NCBI GenBank assembly: GCA_023701285.1
Contig: JAMPXH010000008.1
Location: forward strand, 1 to 63,417
Source of the DNA: Candidatus Didemnitutus sp.
Lineage (GTDB): Bacteria; Verrucomicrobiota; Verrucomicrobiia; Opitutales; Opitutaceae
DNA: 63,417 bases
Direction of reading: 5' to 3'
Shown: positions 24,919-32,702 of the stretch, one piece after another
Position numbering within the stretch: the stretch's first letter is position 1
Layout: every line of letters begins with the position of its first letter
Position numbers and translations under genes: made by a program
The notes under the pieces: model-generated
What the model saw: only the letters and a program-made list of their open reading frames with translations
Told to the model about the DNA's origin: nothing
The model's database searches: none

Positions 24919-24950
24919 GCCGGTGTCCGCCGTGTCCCGCTGATTTTCCG

Positions 24951-24979
24951 GAGCCAGTCGCAGGACTGGCTCTTTTTTT
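24951..24979 (+). terminator. Rho-independent terminator after the PEP-CTERM pair
   Basis: Perfect 9-bp arms GAGCCAGTC and GACTGGCTC around GCAG, followed directly by seven T. It lies 33 bp after the stop at 24918 and isolates the pair from the MFS gene at 25022. Confidence 0.93.
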
Positions 24980-25021
24980 GCCGCTCCCGCGGCCGTTTGC
25001 TCCCTAGCTCCTACCGTCTTC

Positions 25022-26275
25022 ATGAAGCTCCTCCGTTCCGATTCGCATTTCCGCTGGCTGCTGCTCGCGCTGATCTTCGCCGCGGCCTTCCTCAACTACT
25101 TCGACCGCCAGACGGTGTCGGTGCTGAAGACGACGTTGAAGGAAGTGTTCACGATGCAGGACACGGACTACGCGCTGCTCGTGAACATCTTCACGGGTTG
25201 CTACGCGGCGGCCTACATCGCGAGCGGCTGGCTGGTCGACAAGATCGGGCCGAAGAAGGCGCTCACCGTCTTCGCCGGCCTGTGGTCGCTCGTCACGATC
25301 GGGTGCGGCCTGGCGCGCAACTTCTGGGAACTCGCCATCATGCGCGGCCTGCTCGGTCTCGCCGAGCCGGGCCTCCAGCCCGTGTCGATCCGCGTCGCCT
25401 CCGCGTGGGCGCCGCCGGGGCGCAAGGGGCTCTTCATGAGCCTGTGCGGCATCGGCTCGAGCATCGGCAACGTCATCGCGCCGCCGGTGATCGTGTGGCT
25501 GTTGATTCATTACGGGTGGCGCTCGGCCTTCATTTTGCCCGGTGTCATCGGTCTCGCGGTCGCGCTCGTGTGGTGGTGGCTCTACCGCGATCCGAAGGAG
25601 ATCGCCGAAGTGCAGGCGGCGACGCCCGCCGCGCCGCCGCCCGCAGCCTGGCGCTGGGGCCAGCTCTGGCGCACGAAGGCGCTGTGGGGCATCGTGCTCG
25701 CGCGCCTCGTCAGCGATCCGGTCTGGTATTTCTGCCTCTTCTGGCTGCCGGGTTACCTGCAGGAAGAGAAGGGGCTCACCGTGGCGCAGCTCGGCCTCGT
25801 CGGCTGGCTGCCCTTCATCGCCGCGAACATCGGCGGCCTCACGGCGTCGGTGATCTCGGATTCGATGGCGAAGAAGACCGCGGACCCGCTGCAGGGTCGC
25901 AAGCGCCTCCTCTTCTACGCGTCCATCGCGGGCCCGATCTGTCTCTTCATCCCGGGCGCGACGCAGCTCAGCGTCACGCTGGTGATGTTCTGCCTCATGG
26001 CCATCGTCTGCGCCTGCTGGCTCTCCACGCTCGCGCCGATCATCGCGGAGATCTTCCCGCTCGGCAACGTGGCCAGCGTGTGGGGCATCGCCGGCGCGTT
26101 CGGCGCGACGGGGGCCATGGTCTTCAATTACCTGCTCGGCCACGCCGCGACCATCATCGGCCTGGAGAAGCTGTTCTACATCATGGGTGTGCTCCATCCC
26201 TGCGCCGCGCTCCTGCTCTTCTGGCTCGTGCGCCGCCCGCGCGTCGCGCCGGAGCCCGTCGCCGCGGCGGCCTGA
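25022..26275 (+). CDS. MFS transporter of the ACS (anion:cation symporter, ExuT-like) group
   Basis: A 417-aa inner-membrane carrier with 12 predicted helices. The opening FRWLLLALIFAAAFLNYFDRQTVSVL and the loop GWLVDKIGPKKALTVF after helix 2 are typical of the ACS family, whose members take up hexuronates, glucarate or related organic anions with protons. RGLLGLAEPGLQPVSIRVASAWAPPG fits helix 4 and the following loop of that family. The substrate cannot be read from the sequence; the adjoining sulfatase cassettes suggest an acidic monosaccharide or oligosaccharide product. It starts 42 bp after a strong terminator, so it has its own promoter, and is followed by a 10-bp hairpin at 26315. Confidence 0.9.
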   Translation: MKLLRSDSHFRWLLLALIFAAAFLNYFDRQTVSVLKTTLKEVFTMQDTDYALLVNIFTGCYAAAYIASGWLVDKIGPKKALTVFAGLWSLVTIGCGLARNFWELAIMRGLLGLAEPGLQPVSIRVASAWAPPGRKGLFMSLCGIGSSIGNVIAPPVIVWLLIHYGWRSAFILPGVIGLAVALVWWWLYRDPKEIAEVQAATPAAPPPAAWRWGQLWRTKALWGIVLARLVSDPVWYFCLFWLPGYLQEEKGLTVAQLGLVGWLPFIAANIGGLTASVISDSMAKKTADPLQGRKRLLFYASIAGPICLFIPGATQLSVTLVMFCLMAIVCACWLSTLAPIIAEIFPLGNVASVWGIAGAFGATGAMVFNYLLGHAATIIGLEKLFYIMGVLHPCAALLLFWLVRRPRVAPEPVAAAA

Positions 26276-26314
26276 GCCCGACCGTTTTCCGGTAAGTTTT
26301 CCGTCCGAAATCTC

Positions 26315-26343
26315 AACGCGCCGGGCCTGACATCCGGCGCGTT
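26315..26343 (+). terminator. Hairpin after the MFS gene
   Basis: Perfect 10-bp arms AACGCGCCGG and CCGGCGCGTT with a 9-nt loop, 40 bp after the MFS stop and 28 bp before the MWHPF gene. There is no T-tract, so termination is uncertain. Confidence 0.45.
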
Positions 26344-26370
26344 GCCGTCATCCTCCTCCGCGTCTTCCCC

Positions 26371-27123
26371 ATGTGGCACCCCTTCGATCTGATGCCCGCG
26401 GCGCTGGCCCTGCCCCGGGAATTGCGTGACGCCTCCGTCTCGACGGGCTGCCGCCTCGCCTACCGGCAGCTGGTGACGCGCTGGTTCAAGGACAAGAGCT
26501 CCGACGAACAATGGCCGCCCGACCTCGACACGCGTCCCGGCATCGTGCTGACGCGCCGGCTCGACAACGCCGGCTGCTGGCACGTCGAGGTGGAGCAGAC
26601 GTGGGAACTCTCCGCGCGCCGCTCGTTCGCCGGCACGCTCGTGTGCGAGACGCGCGGCTGGCGCCGGCCCGTGCGCTATGATTTTCGCCAGACCTTCGCG
26701 ACGAAGGCGGGCGCCGAAGTGTGGCCCGAGACGCGCGAGACCGGCCGGTGGCACGCCGACGGCACGCTGGTGCGGCAGAGTTTCGTCGGCGAAAAAAGCA
26801 CGACACAGCGCGTGACCGCCGGGGCGTGGTTCGCGCTCTACGCGTTGCTCGCGGATTTTCCCGCCTGGCCGGATTCATGGCCGGCGGCGGAGGACGCGGC
26901 CTGCGCGGGCGAAGGCGTCGCGCTGCTGCGCGGCGTGCGCCTGCAGCGTTGCGAGCAGCCGCAAAGCCGGCACGCGCTCGCCCAGGGCCTGCGCGGCTAC
27001 ACGCTGCACGCGCGCGACAGCATGCCGCAGGAATTCTGGATCAACGAAAACGGCGTCGTCGTGTATTGGTTCGAAGGGCCGAACCGCGCGATGGCGCTTT
27101 CCGCCGCGGAGGGCCTCGTATGA
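26371..27123 (+). CDS. Unrecognised MWHPF protein, sulfatase-coupled, copy A
   Basis: A 250-aa protein of no family I can name. It has no signal peptide or membrane segment, so it is probably cytoplasmic. It is a clear paralogue of the protein at 29914: both start MWHPF and share R.WFK near residue 38, RQTF..KA near 110, E(T)G.W near 122, LAQGLRG near 210, and EFW.NE.G.VVY...GP.R near 222-240. Its stop overlaps the start of the sulfatase gene (ATGA at 27120-27123). Copy B has exactly the same overlap with its own sulfatase. The repeated coupling implies a shared role with the sulfatase, for instance in its folding, maturation or substrate supply; this is inference. The ATG at 26371 is fixed by agreement with copy B. 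Confidence 0.85.
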   Translation: MWHPFDLMPAALALPRELRDASVSTGCRLAYRQLVTRWFKDKSSDEQWPPDLDTRPGIVLTRRLDNAGCWHVEVEQTWELSARRSFAGTLVCETRGWRRPVRYDFRQTFATKAGAEVWPETRETGRWHADGTLVRQSFVGEKSTTQRVTAGAWFALYALLADFPAWPDSWPAAEDAACAGEGVALLRGVRLQRCEQPQSRHALAQGLRGYTLHARDSMPQEFWINENGVVVYWFEGPNRAMALSAAEGLV

Positions 27124-28523
27124 AGACACCGCTCACCCGTCGCGATTTCCTCGGCGTCTGCGCCGCGGCGGCCGGCGCGGGCCTGCTCGCTCCGCACCTG
27201 CGCGCCGGCGAGGCGCCCGCGGTGCTCCGGCGGCGTCCGCCGAACATCCTGTTGCTCAGCACCGACCAGTGGCACGCGGAGGCCTTCAGCCACTGCGGTT
27301 CGCCGTGGGTTCGCACGCCCCAATCCGACCGCATCGCGGCCGGCGGCGTGTCGTTCGCGCGCTCCTACGCGGCCGATCCCGTGTGCTGCCCGTCGCGCGC
27401 CTCGTGGATCACCGGACGCATGCCGTCCGAGCACCGCGTGATCGGCAACGGCTTCCCCATCCTCCGGGCGCTGCCGGATTTCGGCCAGTGGTTCGGCTCC
27501 CACGGCTACGAGACCGTGCACATCGGCAAGTGGCACGTGCCGAACCGCGACCCGGCCGACAGCTTCCACCGCACCTCGGGCGACCATCCGGCGGGACAAT
27601 ACTGCGACTCGAGCGTCGCGGAGTCCGCGCGCGCTTACCTGCTCGGCGCGCGCCCGCAGCCGTTCCTCATGCATGTCGCGCTGATGAATCCGCACGACAT
27701 CTGCCAGGTCGGATGCATGCGCACCAACGCCGGCGAATTGCCCGTGTCGTTGGACGAGCTGCCGCCGCTGCCGGACAATTTTGCCGCGCGTCCCGTCGAG
27801 CCCCGCACGCTTGTCAGCCGCGTGCGCAACTCCCCGCGCCGCGCCCCGCTCCGCTCGTGGGACGAGACCGACTGGCGCCTCTACCGCTGGATGTATTACC
27901 GCTACTGCGAGATGGTCGACGCGACGCTCGAGCGCGTGCTCGATGCGCTCGACGCCACCGGCGAGCGCGAGAATACGTTGCTCGTTTACACCTCCGACCA
28001 CGGAGAGGGGCTCGGGCACCATGGCCTCTACACGAAATCCTTCCTCTACGAATCGGCCGCGCGCGTGCCGCTGATCCTCTCGTTGCCCGGCCGCCTCGCG
28101 GCGGGCGCGCGCGACGAGCGCGTGTTCGCGTCGGGCATCGATCTTTTCCCGACCTTCTGCCGCTTTGCCGGCATCCCGCAGCCCTCCGGCCTGTGCGGCG
28201 AGGACATCCTCGCGCAGCACGCGGTCGGGCGCAGCGCGCGCGACGCGCTGGTGACGAGCGCCTCCTTCGGCGGCCGCATGGTGCGCGACGAGCGTTACAA
28301 GCTCATCCGCTACGAGAACGATCCCACGCTCCAGTTGTTCGACCTCGTCGCCGATCCCGGCGAGACGGTGAATCTCGCCGCGCAACCCGCGCACGCGCGC
28401 ACCGTGCAGGCGCTGCTCGCGCAGCTCGACGCGTTCGAGGCGCGCCTCACGCCGTTCGCGCAACCGGCCGGCGGCACCTCCGAGATCATGCGTCAGTATC
28501 GCGCCGGCACGCTCGAAACCTGA
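27120..28523 (+). CDS. Tat-exported type I sulfatase, copy A
   Basis: A 467-aa sulfatase. The start at 27120 overlaps the preceding stop and gives a twin-arginine signal (TRRDFLGVCAAAAGAGLLA). The active-site signature is C89-C-P-S-R, where Cys89 must be oxidised to formylglycine; ITGR follows as usual. The metal-binding start is STDQWHAEA, the DQ variant that replaces the more common DD pair. The late YTSDHGEGLGHHGLYTKSFLYE block supplies further metal ligands, and the end DERYKLIRYEND...LFDLVADPGE is typical. It removes sulfate from a sulfated sugar; the exact target is unknown. The maturase is likely the anSME at 41142-42404. It is paralogous to the sulfatase at 30660. Confidence 0.95.
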   Translation: MKTPLTRRDFLGVCAAAAGAGLLAPHLRAGEAPAVLRRRPPNILLLSTDQWHAEAFSHCGSPWVRTPQSDRIAAGGVSFARSYAADPVCCPSRASWITGRMPSEHRVIGNGFPILRALPDFGQWFGSHGYETVHIGKWHVPNRDPADSFHRTSGDHPAGQYCDSSVAESARAYLLGARPQPFLMHVALMNPHDICQVGCMRTNAGELPVSLDELPPLPDNFAARPVEPRTLVSRVRNSPRRAPLRSWDETDWRLYRWMYYRYCEMVDATLERVLDALDATGERENTLLVYTSDHGEGLGHHGLYTKSFLYESAARVPLILSLPGRLAAGARDERVFASGIDLFPTFCRFAGIPQPSGLCGEDILAQHAVGRSARDALVTSASFGGRMVRDERYKLIRYENDPTLQLFDLVADPGETVNLAAQPAHARTVQALLAQLDAFEARLTPFAQPAGGTSEIMRQYRAGTLET

Positions 28524-28569
28524 GCGCCCCGCGGCCGTCTCTCCCCCTTTCTCTCCGCTGTTTTCTCCC

Positions 28570-29895
28570 ATGCTCCTCCGCCTCGTCCCCCTGCTTGCCC
28601 TCGTCTTCGCCTCCTGCGCGCCCTTCGCCGCGGCCGCTTCGCCCACCGGGGCCGTGCCGGTGAAACTGCAACAGGATGCCGCCGGCCGCTGGACGCTCCT
28701 GCGCGGCGGCCAGCCGTATTTCATCCGCGGTGCCGGCGGCTCGAACCATCACGAACTCATCCCGCAGTTCGGCGGCAATTCCCTCCGCACCTGGCACGTC
28801 TGGCAACTTGAGCCGCGCGACGAGCAGGGCCGCAACATGATCGACCGCGCGCATGAGCTCGGGCTGACGATGACCGTCGGCATCTGGGTGCAGCAGGCGC
28901 GCCGCGGCTTCAAGTTCGACGGCGGCCCCGCCGTGCAGAAGCAGCGCGACATGGTGCGCAACGCCGTGCGCAAATACCGCGACCACCCGGCGACGCTGCT
29001 CTGGGGCCTCGGCAACGAGGTCGAGATCGCCGTCTCGCCCGATAACCCTGCCATGTGGGGTGAGCTCAACGAACTCGCGAAGATCGTGAAGGCCGAGGAC
29101 CCCGATCATCCCGTGATGACCATCATCGCCGGCGCGAGCGCAGAGAAGATCAAGGCGATCATGAAGTATTATCCGGAGATCGAAATCCTCGGCATCAACG
29201 CCTACGGCGAGAACGCCGCGAAGACGCCGGAGATCCTCAAGTCCGTCGGCTGGACGAAGCCCTGGGTCTTCACCGAGTTCGGTCCCTCCGGCCCGTGGAG
29301 CGCGCGCAAGATGGAATGGAACGCGCCGATCGAGCCCACCGGCGAGCAGAAGGTGAAGATGTATCGCGCCGGCTGGGAAGCGGCGATCAAGGCCGACGAC
29401 GGCCAGTTCCTCGGCGGCTACGCCTTCATCTGGGGCCACAAGCAGGAAGCCACCCAGACGTGGTTCGGCATGTTCCTGCCCACCGGCGAGCGCACGGCCG
29501 CCGTCGACGTGGTGAAACAACTTTGGACCGGCGAGTGGCCGGCCGATCTCTGTCCCGAGATCACGGGCTGGACGGTGCCGCTCGCGGAGCAGACCGTCGC
29601 GCCCGGCGCGGAGTTCACCGTCGCCGTCGAGGCGCGCGATCCCGAAGGCCGTCCGCTCGTCGCGACGTGGTGGGTGATGGCCGAGGCCTCGCGCCCGAAG
29701 ATCGGCGGCGACCGCGAGGCGGTGCCGCAGACGTTCCCCGAGGCGATCGTGCGCGCGGAGGGCATGCAGGCCGTCGTGCGCGCGCCGGCTCCGGGCAACT
29801 ACCGCCTCTTCGTGAAAGTCGTCGATCCCGCCAACGGCACGAGCGTGCGCAACACGCCGTTCCGCGTCGCCGCGCCCGTTCCTTCCGCGAACTGA
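28570..29895 (+). CDS. Secreted GH2-type TIM-barrel glycosidase-like protein
   Basis: A 441-aa exported protein. The N terminus is either a signal peptide (cleavage near AAAASP) or a lipoprotein signal (VFASC, Cys16, with a non-ideal residue at -3). The barrel resembles the catalytic domain of GH2: WGLGNEVE with Glu150 as acid/base and WVFTEFGP with Glu236 as nucleophile. The sandwich domains that normally precede the GH2 barrel are missing; a short beta domain follows instead (about 350-441). It lies 46 bp after sulfatase A and 18 bp before MWHPF copy B, so it is enclosed by the duplicated cassette and probably acts on the same glycan. The GH at 32703 has the same barrel. Confidence 0.82.
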   Translation: MLLRLVPLLALVFASCAPFAAAASPTGAVPVKLQQDAAGRWTLLRGGQPYFIRGAGGSNHHELIPQFGGNSLRTWHVWQLEPRDEQGRNMIDRAHELGLTMTVGIWVQQARRGFKFDGGPAVQKQRDMVRNAVRKYRDHPATLLWGLGNEVEIAVSPDNPAMWGELNELAKIVKAEDPDHPVMTIIAGASAEKIKAIMKYYPEIEILGINAYGENAAKTPEILKSVGWTKPWVFTEFGPSGPWSARKMEWNAPIEPTGEQKVKMYRAGWEAAIKADDGQFLGGYAFIWGHKQEATQTWFGMFLPTGERTAAVDVVKQLWTGEWPADLCPEITGWTVPLAEQTVAPGAEFTVAVEARDPEGRPLVATWWVMAEASRPKIGGDREAVPQTFPEAIVRAEGMQAVVRAPAPGNYRLFVKVVDPANGTSVRNTPFRVAAPVPSAN

Positions 29896-29913
29896 ACTTC
29901 TCTGCGCGCCGCC

Positions 29914-30663
29914 ATGTGGCATCCCTTTGCCCTGTTTCCGGATGAACTCAGCGTGCCCGCACCGTTGCGCGCGGCGGCTTTGCCCGGCGCGGCGCGGCTG
30001 GTCTATCGCGAGAAGGTCGTGCGCTGGTTCAAGCCCAAGCCCGGCCACACTTACAAGCAGCCCGTGCTCGACCACGGACCCGGTCTCACGCTCGAGCGTC
30101 GTCCGACCGCCGATGGCCGTCTCGCGCTCCATTTCCGGCAGGAGCGCACGCACGAGTCGCCGCAGGTGCTCGAGGGCACGATGACCTGCGCCGCCGGCGG
30201 CTGGTCCAGTCCGCTCGCGTGGAATGTGCGGCAGACTTTCGTCGCCAAGGCCGAGTCCGACCTGTTGCCGCCGTTGGAGGAAACCGGCGAATGGAGCAAC
30301 GCGACCGTGACACGCCGCACTTGCGCGCGCGGCGGACGGCTGACGACGACGCAGGCGGCGCGTGCGCTCATCTCTCCCGCCGCCTGGCTGGCGGCTTTTC
30401 CCCGCGATCTGACCCCGGCCCCGTGGGCGGACGGCGTGGTCGTGATGGATGAGTTCACCCTCTTCGTCGCCGGCGCGGCGATCGAGCCGGCGGGCAACGA
30501 AACCCGCGCGCACGCCCTCGCGCAGGGCTTGCGCGGCCATGTGCTGCGTTACGCCGGCGGATTGCCGCTGGAGTTCTGGGTCAACGAACACGGCACGGTC
30601 GTCTATCTCTGCGCGGGACCGACGCGCGTGCTCGTGCTGGAAAGTGCGGAGGCTCTCGCATGA
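29914..30663 (+). CDS. Unrecognised MWHPF protein, sulfatase-coupled, copy B
   Basis: A 249-aa paralogue of the protein at 26371, same length within one residue and the same landmarks (MWHPF at the start, VRWFK, RQTFVAKAESDLLP, ALAQGLRG, EFWVNEHGTVVYLCAGPTR). Between these blocks the two copies differ strongly, which points to old duplication or separate acquisition. No signal peptide or known catalytic motif is seen. The stop overlaps the ATG of sulfatase B (ATGA at 30660-30663). As in copy A it begins closely behind an upstream gene (18 bp), so the unit travels as a transcriptional group. Function unknown; cytoplasmic partner of a sulfatase is the working guess. Confidence 0.85.
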   Translation: MWHPFALFPDELSVPAPLRAAALPGAARLVYREKVVRWFKPKPGHTYKQPVLDHGPGLTLERRPTADGRLALHFRQERTHESPQVLEGTMTCAAGGWSSPLAWNVRQTFVAKAESDLLPPLEETGEWSNATVTRRTCARGGRLTTTQAARALISPAAWLAAFPRDLTPAPWADGVVVMDEFTLFVAGAAIEPAGNETRAHALAQGLRGHVLRYAGGLPLEFWVNEHGTVVYLCAGPTRVLVLESAEALA

Positions 30664-32015
30664 CGACGCTGAATCGCCGCGATTTTCTCAAGACCTGCGC
30701 CGCCGCCGGCGCCGCGCTCGGCGCTCCGGCCTGGTTGCAGGGCCAGGCTCCGCACATCGCCCGGCCGGTGCGGCCCAATCTCCTATTCCTCACGACCGAC
30801 CAGTGGCACGCCGAGGCCTTCAGCTACCGCGGCAACCCTTGGTTGCGCACGCCCAACTCCGACCGCATCGCCGCGGCCGGCACGACGTTCGGTCGCGCCT
30901 ACGCGGCGCATCCGGTCTGCACGCCCTCGCGCACCTCGTGGTTCACCGGCCGCATGCCGGCGGAGCACCGCATCGCGCCGCCGCCCTCGATGCCCGACAT
31001 GGGCGGGTGGTTCGGCGATCACGGCTACGAGACCGTGCACCTCGGCAAGTGGGACGTCGGCAAGCGCAATGCCGCCAAAAGCTTCGATCTCGCGCGGCAC
31101 GGCCACGCCGTCGGCCAGTATTGCGACCACGCCGTCGCCGAGATGGCGCGCTCGTATCTGCTCGGGCGCCGTCGCGACCGGCCTTTCCTGCTGCACGTCG
31201 GGCTGATGAATCCGCACGACATCTGCCAGCCCTCGGTGATGGTGACGCAGCAAGGGAAGCTGGCATGGGACGGCGTCGAGTTGCCGCCCGTGCCGCCGAA
31301 CTTCGCCGCGCGGCCGGGCGAATCGAAATACTTCGTCTCGCGCCTGCGCAATTCCTCCCGCCGCATCGCGGGCCGGACTTGGGACGAGCATGACTGGCGC
31401 GTCTACCAGTGGCTGTATTACCGCTATTGCGAGATGGCCGACGCCGCGCTCGGGCAGGTGCTCGACGCGCTCGATGCCAGCGGCGAGGCGGACAACACGC
31501 TGCTCGTCTACACCTCCGACCACGGCGAGGGCCGCGGCGAGCACGGGCTCGCGACCAAGGGTTTCCTCTACGAATCCTCCGTGCGCGTGCCGCTGACGAT
31601 CGTGCATCCGGACGGCGCCGGCGCCGGTGCGCGCGACGTCCGGCACTTCGTCTCCGGCATCGATTTCTTCCCGACCTTCTGCGGCGCCGCGGGCATCCCG
31701 CGACCGGACAACCTGCCCGGCATCGATCTGCTCGCCGAGCGCGCCGCCGGTCGCCGCAGCCGCGAGGCGGTGGTGGCCGAGGCGACCTTCGGCGGCTGGA
31801 TGGTGCGCAGTGATCGCTACAAGCTCATCCGCTACGAGAACGATTCCACCGCACAGTTCTTCGACCTCGAGCGTGATCCGCACGAGACGCGCAACCTCGC
31901 CACCGACGCGGCCGCCGCGCCGCTCGTGGCGCGGCACGACGCGCTGCTGCAGGATTTTCGCGCGCGGCTGCAGATCCCCGCCGGCGCGACGGTGAACGAG
32001 CAAGTCGACGGCTGA
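30660..32015 (+). CDS. Tat-exported type I sulfatase, copy B
   Basis: A 451-aa sulfatase that overlaps the MWHPF stop. The twin-arginine signal is textbook (NRRDFLKTCAAAGAALGAPAW). The formylglycine signature is C87-T-P-S-R followed by TSWFTGR, and the metal-binding start is LTTDQWHAEAFSYRG, as in copy A. The block YTSDHGEGRGEHGLATKGFLYE is conserved. It shares more than half its residues with sulfatase A by eye, in particular the insert GLMNPHDICQ and the end RYKLIRYENDSTAQFFDLE, so both belong to one sulfatase subfamily. Both depend on cytoplasmic Cys maturation before Tat export. The target sugar is unknown. Confidence 0.95.
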   Translation: MTTLNRRDFLKTCAAAGAALGAPAWLQGQAPHIARPVRPNLLFLTTDQWHAEAFSYRGNPWLRTPNSDRIAAAGTTFGRAYAAHPVCTPSRTSWFTGRMPAEHRIAPPPSMPDMGGWFGDHGYETVHLGKWDVGKRNAAKSFDLARHGHAVGQYCDHAVAEMARSYLLGRRRDRPFLLHVGLMNPHDICQPSVMVTQQGKLAWDGVELPPVPPNFAARPGESKYFVSRLRNSSRRIAGRTWDEHDWRVYQWLYYRYCEMADAALGQVLDALDASGEADNTLLVYTSDHGEGRGEHGLATKGFLYESSVRVPLTIVHPDGAGAGARDVRHFVSGIDFFPTFCGAAGIPRPDNLPGIDLLAERAAGRRSREAVVAEATFGGWMVRSDRYKLIRYENDSTAQFFDLERDPHETRNLATDAAAAPLVARHDALLQDFRARLQIPAGATVNEQVDG

Positions 32016-32206
32016 GCGCGGGGCGCCCCGGCGGTCGGGCCACGCCGTCTCCGATTGGCCTGGATGAGAAAGCCGCTGCACAATGAAGCGGCGGGGAGAT
32101 CCTGGATGACGAGGGCTGCGCTCCGCAGGAGCCCAAGTCGGGTGCAGACGCAGACCAACGGGACATGATGGTCATGCGTGGCTGGCGTCTGGAGCGGATT
32201 CGGCTG

Positions 32207-32333
32207 AGCCGGACTCATGCAGTTGGACGCGATTCCCGATTGATGAGCTCCTGCAATGGGGTGGTCGCCGCTGTCCCAGCGGCGACAGGCGTCGGTAGGG
32301 ACACCGACGCCCACCTCCTGCATGACCCCGGCT
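32207..32333. repeat. Inverted-repeat element (MITE- or REP-like), copy 1
   Basis: A 127-bp element with 16-bp terminal inverted repeats (AGCCGGACTCATGCAG and CTGCATGACCCCGGCT, two mismatches). Inside are two hairpins, GCCGCTG-TCC-CAGCGGC and GTCGGT-AGGG-ACACCGAC. The same sequence, with about 10 differences, occurs at 40154-40277. It lies in the non-coding stretch 32016-32702 after sulfatase B. No coding capacity. Confidence 0.8.
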
Positions 32334-32359
32334 GATGCCGCGTGCGGACGATGTTTTGC

Positions 32360-32430
32360 CCACGGATGGGACGGATAGAAACGGATGGAACGGATCCGGC
32401 TAATCCGAACCCATCCGTGGAATCCGTGGC
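32360..32430. repeat. Palindromic CCACGGAT-type intergenic repeat
   Basis: Perfect 11-bp inverted repeat CCACGGATGGG (32360-32370) and CCCATCCGTGG (32410-32420), with ACGGAT repeated three more times between and AATCCGTGG after it. Such sequences suggest a dispersed genomic repeat. The rest of 32016-32702 also holds GC-rich short hairpins near 32580-32645 but no gene. Confidence 0.5.
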
Positions 32431-32540
32431 CAAGAAACGGCGTCGAGCGCGACGTGCCCGAATGAGCAGTCGAGATTCAAACCGTGAGCCTATGCGGCCG
32501 CTCGCCGCCCGGTTCGCCGGAAGAAAGTGCCAGTTGCCAA

Positions 32541-32570
32541 CAAAAACGCCGCTCCGGCAGGGAGCGGCGT
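32541..32570 (-). terminator. Rho-independent terminator of the 32703-34556 gene
   Basis: On the minus strand a 10-bp stem (32570-32561 with 32555-32546, 5-nt loop) is followed by five T (32546-32542). It lies about 130 bp after the stop at 32703. Confidence 0.65.
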
Positions 32571-32702
32571 GAGGTTGCCGAGAGGAGGGCGAATCCTCCG
32601 GATGAGCCGCGGGCGCGCGGCTCGTCGGGGACGACTCGCCCTACCAGAAGATCGTCGGTTGGCGCATCGCGTGCGGAGCGGCTAACGCATTCTCGCAACG
32701 CA

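Noticed and set aside
30783-32081. 432-codon minus-strand frame opposite sulfatase B
   Set aside because: Repetitive His/Arg/Val-rich translation; the plus strand has an intact sulfatase with all motifs.
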